Shown here piece after piece: positions 60,468 through 64,000 of a DNA stretch of 64,000 nt; the first letter of the stretch is position 1; every line of letters begins with the position of its first letter. The position numbers and the translations under genes were made by a program. The notes under the pieces were generated by a model, which saw only the letters and a program-made list of their open reading frames with translations, did not search any database and was not told where the DNA came from. Origin of the DNA: Sphingobacterium athyrii (GTDB lineage: Bacteria > Bacteroidota > Bacteroidia > Sphingobacteriales > Sphingobacteriaceae); the NCBI RefSeq assembly GCF_003071065.1, contig NZ_QCXX01000001.1:186001-250000 (forward strand), in the 5' to 3' direction.

Positions 60468-60654
60468 AGAACTGATTATCGTTTTCTAGATGAAAACCCA
60501 ATAGTATTACGGAATTCAAGAGATTATCCAAAAAAAATCGCTCCAATGCGACAGTGATCGACATCTTGCCTGTTTCGCTGTTTACTGATATTATTCGGCC
60601 CAAATCTGTAGACTTACTGTTGGTGGACATGTTTCTCGGCAATGGCTGTGTATA
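60457..60654 (+). pseudogene. Response-regulator receiver domain remnant (NarL/LuxR type)
   Basis: Directly overlapping the kinase end is ATG TGC GAT AAA GAA, reading MCDKELIIVF (first strand of a receiver domain) up to a stop. In other frames follow DENPIVLR, IQEIIQKKS (helix 1) and finally KSVDLLLVDMFLGNG, which matches the phospho-acceptor strand (xDLLLLDMxLPxxxG) with Asp coded at 60626-60628. The spacing from the ATG to that Asp is 56 codons, the normal distance, so the DNA is nearly full length there but frameshifted at several points. The rest of the receiver and the helix-turn-helix domain are absent. The kinase is therefore orphaned. Confidence 0.75.
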
Positions 60655-60746
60655 GAAATTTAACGTGGGCAGCATCATTGCATTATTATCGCTTGTTCCT
60701 AGCAATAATATGCTAGGAAAATCCTAAATTTAATAAAAGCAATCGG

Positions 60747-61682
60747 ATGAAAAAAACTGTTTTAACCATAACATTAAACCCCTCGGTCGACAAGAGTACC
60801 AGCGTTCAAAATATTGTTCCCGAAAAGAAATTGCGCTGCGATCGCCCAAAGTATGAAGCTGGCGGTGGCGGCATTAATGTAAGTCGGGCGCTCAAGCGAC
60901 TTGACATACCTTCAGATGCACTTTTCACATCTGGCGGAAAAACGGGCAGTATGCTCGAGAATTTATTGAAAAAGGAAGATCTCGATATCCTACCCGTGCA
61001 TTTAGGCAGTGAAACAAGGGAAAATTTTATCGTAGTTGACAAGACCACTAATCAACAATACCGATTTGGATTTCCAGGTGAGGCGTTTTCGAAAAATGAA
61101 CAGGATGAGATTCTGGCTCTTATCGACCAAATAAGCCCAGCACCGGATTTTGTCGTCATTAGCGGCAGTCTCCCCGGCGATGTTCCTGCTGACTTTATTG
61201 GACTTCTTATCAATAAATATAAAGCGAAAGGAAGTAAGGTAATCGTGGATACTTCAGGCGATGCACTGAAAGTAGCACTTAAAGAAGGAGTATTTTTATT
61301 GAAACCCAATGCCGGTGAGTTGGCGGCCCTTGTTGGAAAAGAGGAACTGGAAAACGCCGATTTAGATCACGCTGCTCAACAGATCATTATGCAAGGTCAA
61401 GCCAACATTGTTGTCGTCTCTTTGGGCGCTCAAGGAGCTGTATTGTACACCGCGACAGAAAAAATTCAGATGGTACCACCACTTGTAAAAATACGGAGTA
61501 CTGTCGGTGCCGGAGATAGTATGGTTGCCGGCATGGTATCCGTCTTGGTCAACCAGGGCACAACTGAAGAAATACTCCGTATGGGAATCGCATGCGGTTC
61601 GGCCACCACAATGGCTGAAGGAACTGCGCTCTTTCAAAAGAAAGATGTTGACAGGTTGTATAACGAGGTCAGAAAACAATAA
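60747..61682 (+). CDS. pfkB: 6-phosphofructokinase 2 (PfkB family)
   Basis: Phosphorylates fructose-6-phosphate (or a related hexose phosphate) with ATP. The 311-residue ribokinase-fold protein resembles E. coli PfkB throughout: TLNPSVDKSTSVQNIVPEKK, KLRCDRPKYEAGGGGINVSR, VISGSLPGDVPADFIGLLIN, VVVSLGAQGAVLYTATEKIQ and the catalytic Asp257 in STVGAGDSMVAGMVSVL. The 1-phosphofructokinase group (FruK) is the alternative, but no fructose PTS genes lie nearby and the N-terminal motifs favour PfkB. It follows the decayed regulator region and appears to be transcribed alone. Confidence 0.92.
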   Translation: MKKTVLTITLNPSVDKSTSVQNIVPEKKLRCDRPKYEAGGGGINVSRALKRLDIPSDALFTSGGKTGSMLENLLKKEDLDILPVHLGSETRENFIVVDKTTNQQYRFGFPGEAFSKNEQDEILALIDQISPAPDFVVISGSLPGDVPADFIGLLINKYKAKGSKVIVDTSGDALKVALKEGVFLLKPNAGELAALVGKEELENADLDHAAQQIIMQGQANIVVVSLGAQGAVLYTATEKIQMVPPLVKIRSTVGAGDSMVAGMVSVLVNQGTTEEILRMGIACGSATTMAEGTALFQKKDVDRLYNEVRKQ

Positions 61683-61777
61683 AAATGTAAACCTCTGCTA
61701 GCGCTTAGCCTGTCTTATCATTGTTGGTTGCTAACTTACAAAAAGGAGATTTTTAACCTATTCAGTTACCATTATCT

Positions 61778-62491
61778 ATGCATTTTAATAAAATTCAGCA
61801 CCAAAATCTTTTTGCCTATCGAAGATTACGCAGGGCGATCGGTTATTTGGGCATTTTTTTACCCATTATCTTAGTATTACTTTCGCTATTCAAGTTTTTC
61901 GGTACCGGTATCCAACCTTCGATAAGTCACTATTACTTCTCAAACCTGCGGGAAATTTTTACCGGAACATTATGTGCTGTAGGTCTATTTTTAATTTGTT
62001 ATAAGGGTAATGGCAACAAAGTCTTCTGGAAGAACGATAACTACCTCACAAACCTTGCGGGATTCATGGCTATTGGAGTTGCATTTATACCGACGGATCC
62101 GATCGGCACCAGCTGTACACAATGTACATTGATCTCTTTTGGCTTAAAGGAACTGCATTATGGATTTGCTGCAGTGCTTTTTCTCACTTTTGCCTTCCTC
62201 TCTATTCACGTATTTACGATTGGCCAGGCGCTCAATACAGCAATTCCAATCAGCATGGTCAATGAAAATAACATCTACAGATTTTGCGGTTATGGTATAA
62301 TCTTTTGTATTGCCTTAATCCCATTTAAGCTTTTTGAGTATGCCACATTGGTCTTTGAAGCACTTTCACTGTTTCTATTTGGCACGTCATGGCTTATTAA
62401 GGGACGGGCCTTGGGTGACAAAGGTATTATTGGCAGAAAATTGTATCGTGAGCAAAATATCATAGACACCGAAGAAACGGTGCCTCAATAG
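61778..62491 (+). CDS. Hypothetical membrane protein (DUF998-like)
   Basis: A 237-residue inner-membrane protein with about six helices, for example LGIFLPIILVLLSLFKFFG and IFTGTLCAVGLFLICY. A conserved-looking polar loop (QPSISHYYFSNLREIFTG) and a Cys pair (GTSCTQCTLISFG) are visible. The pattern suggests a DUF998-like protein but I cannot assign it firmly or give a function. It lies 95 bp after pfkB and ends 43 bp before the convergent YihY gene. Confidence 0.75.
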   Translation: MHFNKIQHQNLFAYRRLRRAIGYLGIFLPIILVLLSLFKFFGTGIQPSISHYYFSNLREIFTGTLCAVGLFLICYKGNGNKVFWKNDNYLTNLAGFMAIGVAFIPTDPIGTSCTQCTLISFGLKELHYGFAAVLFLTFAFLSIHVFTIGQALNTAIPISMVNENNIYRFCGYGIIFCIALIPFKLFEYATLVFEALSLFLFGTSWLIKGRALGDKGIIGRKLYREQNIIDTEETVPQ

Positions 62492-62533
62492 GGATTTAGC
62501 AGCTGCTCCCCTCCCCGACAACCTCCGCCTAGC

Positions 62534-63544
62534 TCATGGCGTCCTAGCTCCGGAATCAGATTTCTGATCAGATACGACCTGTTTCTCCTCCTGCGTAAGC
62601 GGGGCTGGAGGAATCTCTCCGTCCGAGCGTTCGATCTCCTGAGTTTCGACATGTACCGCAAATTGAGCCGGCTCAATCGGAATACCCATCACGGTTGCAT
62701 ACTCTCTGGTGTAGATTGCTCCAAAATATAATATAGCAGCCGTATAATACACCCATAGTAAAATCAGGACAAAGGAACCTGCAGCACCATAGGTATCCTG
62801 GGTTGCCGAATGTTCCAGATATATTCCAATCAGGTAACGGCCCAGCACAAATAAGATGGAGGTAAATAGGGCTCCTGCACGTACATTACGCCACTGAATA
62901 TTGACGTCGGGAAGAACCTTAAAGATAATGCTAAAAAGTACGAATATAATACCAAACGATAATGCAAAGTTGATTCCGTCAACCAACATGACGGTCATGT
63001 CAGGAAAATAGCGCTGTAACTGTCCAGTCAATGCCAAAATTATACCATTGATGATCAGGGTAACCACCAGTAAAAACCCTAGGCCGATGACTAAGGAAGA
63101 AGATAACAAACGATCCTGAATTAACTTCAACCAGCCTTTCTTTGGCTTGGCCCGCACATGCCAGATTTTATTGATCGAATTTTGGATATCCCCAAATACA
63201 CTTGTTGCCCCTAAGATTAGGGTGATACTACTGATCAGCAGGGCCATATTGGATTTGCCCGATAGTTCGAGATTTTGAATAACTTCCTGAATCTGTTTGG
63301 CGGCACTGTTACCGACTAATCCCCGTAACTCCATAAATACCTTGCCTTCAATGGCATCTTCGCCGTAAAATATGCCCGCTAGGGAAATGATCAACACGAG
63401 TATCGGGCCAATGGAAAAAACGGTATAGTAAGATAAGGAGGCACTATATTTCATGGAATCTTCATTCAGAAACCCGGCAACTGAACTCTTCAAAATTCGC
63501 CAGTAGGTCTTTATTTTACTTCGACTTTTAGTCCTTATATCCAT
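62534..63544 (-). CDS. YihY/virulence factor BrkB family protein
   Basis: A 336-residue integral membrane protein from ATG 63544 (MDIRTKSRSKIKTYWRILKS). Family stretches are LNEDSMKYSASLSYYTVFSI, GPILVLIISLAGIFYGEDAI, and YGAAGSFVLILLWVYYTAAI with LYFGAIYTREYA. About six to eight helices are present and a charged tail follows. The family was once linked to RNase BN but is now thought to be a membrane transporter or lipid-related protein; the true role is unknown. An open frame extends 14 codons upstream, which I regard as non-coding. Confidence 0.92.
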   Translation of the reverse strand: MDIRTKSRSKIKTYWRILKSSVAGFLNEDSMKYSASLSYYTVFSIGPILVLIISLAGIFYGEDAIEGKVFMELRGLVGNSAAKQIQEVIQNLELSGKSNMALLISSITLILGATSVFGDIQNSINKIWHVRAKPKKGWLKLIQDRLLSSSLVIGLGFLLVVTLIINGIILALTGQLQRYFPDMTVMLVDGINFALSFGIIFVLFSIIFKVLPDVNIQWRNVRAGALFTSILFVLGRYLIGIYLEHSATQDTYGAAGSFVLILLWVYYTAAILYFGAIYTREYATVMGIPIEPAQFAVHVETQEIERSDGEIPPAPLTQEEKQVVSDQKSDSGARTP

Positions 63545-63640
63545 ATTGATGGTCTTTTTTAATATGAATAAACCACCTACTGGCAAAGAATGTTTTGGAT
63601 TTACGAAGAAACGCTGCCGGGTAACTGGCGAATTCCCTTG

Positions 63641-64000
63641 TTATTCATACGAATAATCCCGAATGGTCCCCTGAAGAATAAGCTGATTGGACCGGACAAC
63701 TTTCAAACTCAGATCCATATCCGATGCAATGGCCTTTAGCATTAAAACCGGAGGCACTTTGAGGCCATTCGGCCAGTCTGCAAGATGAATCGCCAGGTGC
63801 GAAAGACTATTGGTCTTCGCGTATTTTGACTGTAATTTATCTATCGTTGGGGCAGTAGATAAGATACTGACCTGATCATCTCTTTTCTGAAACCATTGGT
63901 AAAATAACTTATTGGGCAAAAATTTTGGTAATCCTGCATCACCTCTTACGCTCAACCTAACATTAGGCACTTTACTTTCATAAGGGGTTTTCTCCTCCAC
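63641..64000 (-). CDS. Unidentified protein, partial at the window edge
   Basis: The C-terminal 119 codons of a minus-strand gene that continues past the right edge. The visible part is mostly beta-strand-rich (VRLSVRGDAGLPKF, DQVSILSTAPTIDKL) with a helix LKVPPVLMLKAIASDM. I recognise no domain. The start near 64000 is probably internal. It is 97 bp from the YihY gene on the same strand. Confidence 0.6.
   Translation of the reverse strand: MEEKTPYESKVPNVRLSVRGDAGLPKFLPNKLFYQWFQKRDDQVSILSTAPTIDKLQSKYAKTNSLSHLAIHLADWPNGLKVPPVLMLKAIASDMDLSLKVVRSNQLILQGTIRDYSYE

Noticed and set aside
60457-60746. Small ncRNA after the histidine kinase
   Set aside because: The sequence is better explained as a broken receiver-domain gene, with the Asp region at the correct distance.

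Overview
The window looks like chromosomal DNA of a Bacteroidota bacterium close to Sphingobacterium/Pedobacter. Support comes from TAnnTTTG -7 promoter elements with short leaders (tRNA-Lys, lysS, ABC-F, MFS and copper ATPase genes), FabV as enoyl-ACP reductase, a LysRS with a C-terminal extension, an ISAon1-type transposase pair and many Sec- or lipoprotein-exported proteins. This placement is inference from gene content; no rRNA is present.

Layout. 1-5.7 kb: a TolC/AcrA/AcrB-type tripartite RND efflux operon (first gene cut by the window edge). 5.8-8.5 kb: a HAD phosphatase, then an ECF sigma factor with a membrane-anchored partner. 8.8-18.3 kb: housekeeping and transport genes (lysS, patatin lipase, SpmAB-like protein, mgsA, OsmC-like protein, coaA, MscS channel, copper P-type ATPase). 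18.5-23.3 kb: gyrA followed by two exported TPR proteins. 23.4-24.1 kb: a non-coding block with a nested 63-bp/21-bp tandem repeat and a separate 20-bp-arm inverted repeat. 24.2-41 kb: FKBP isomerase, OsmC, MFS and DMT transporters, fabV, ABC exporter, S1/P1 nuclease, lipocalin, amt with a divergent porin, OmpA-DUF937 protein, Nudix, two L,D-transpeptidases and a secreted esterase. 41.05-45.4 kb: a perfect 50-bp palindrome followed by sbcD-sbcC. 45.5-53.1 kb: AI-2E-type permease, His-rich thioredoxin-like lipoprotein, gap, TIGR02757 protein, pyrD and an ABC-F protein.

53.2-60.7 kb is an accessory, decaying region just downstream of tRNA-Lys(UUU). It holds an ISAon1-type insertion sequence, an Sfp-type phosphopantetheinyl transferase, an NRPS-like adenylation-carrier-reductase gene whose adenylation domain has lost its middle, an O-methyltransferase pseudogene with several lesions, and a TPR histidine kinase whose overlapping response-regulator gene survives only as a frameshifted fragment. 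This reads as the remains of a small natural-product locus plus an orphaned two-component system. 60.7-64 kb returns to ordinary genes (pfkB, a membrane protein, a YihY/BrkB protein, and a partial unknown gene at the edge).

The items most worth a second look are the perfect palindrome in front of the genes for the palindrome-cleaving nuclease SbcCD, the nested hairpin repeat at 23.4 kb, and the pseudogenised island beside tRNA-Lys.
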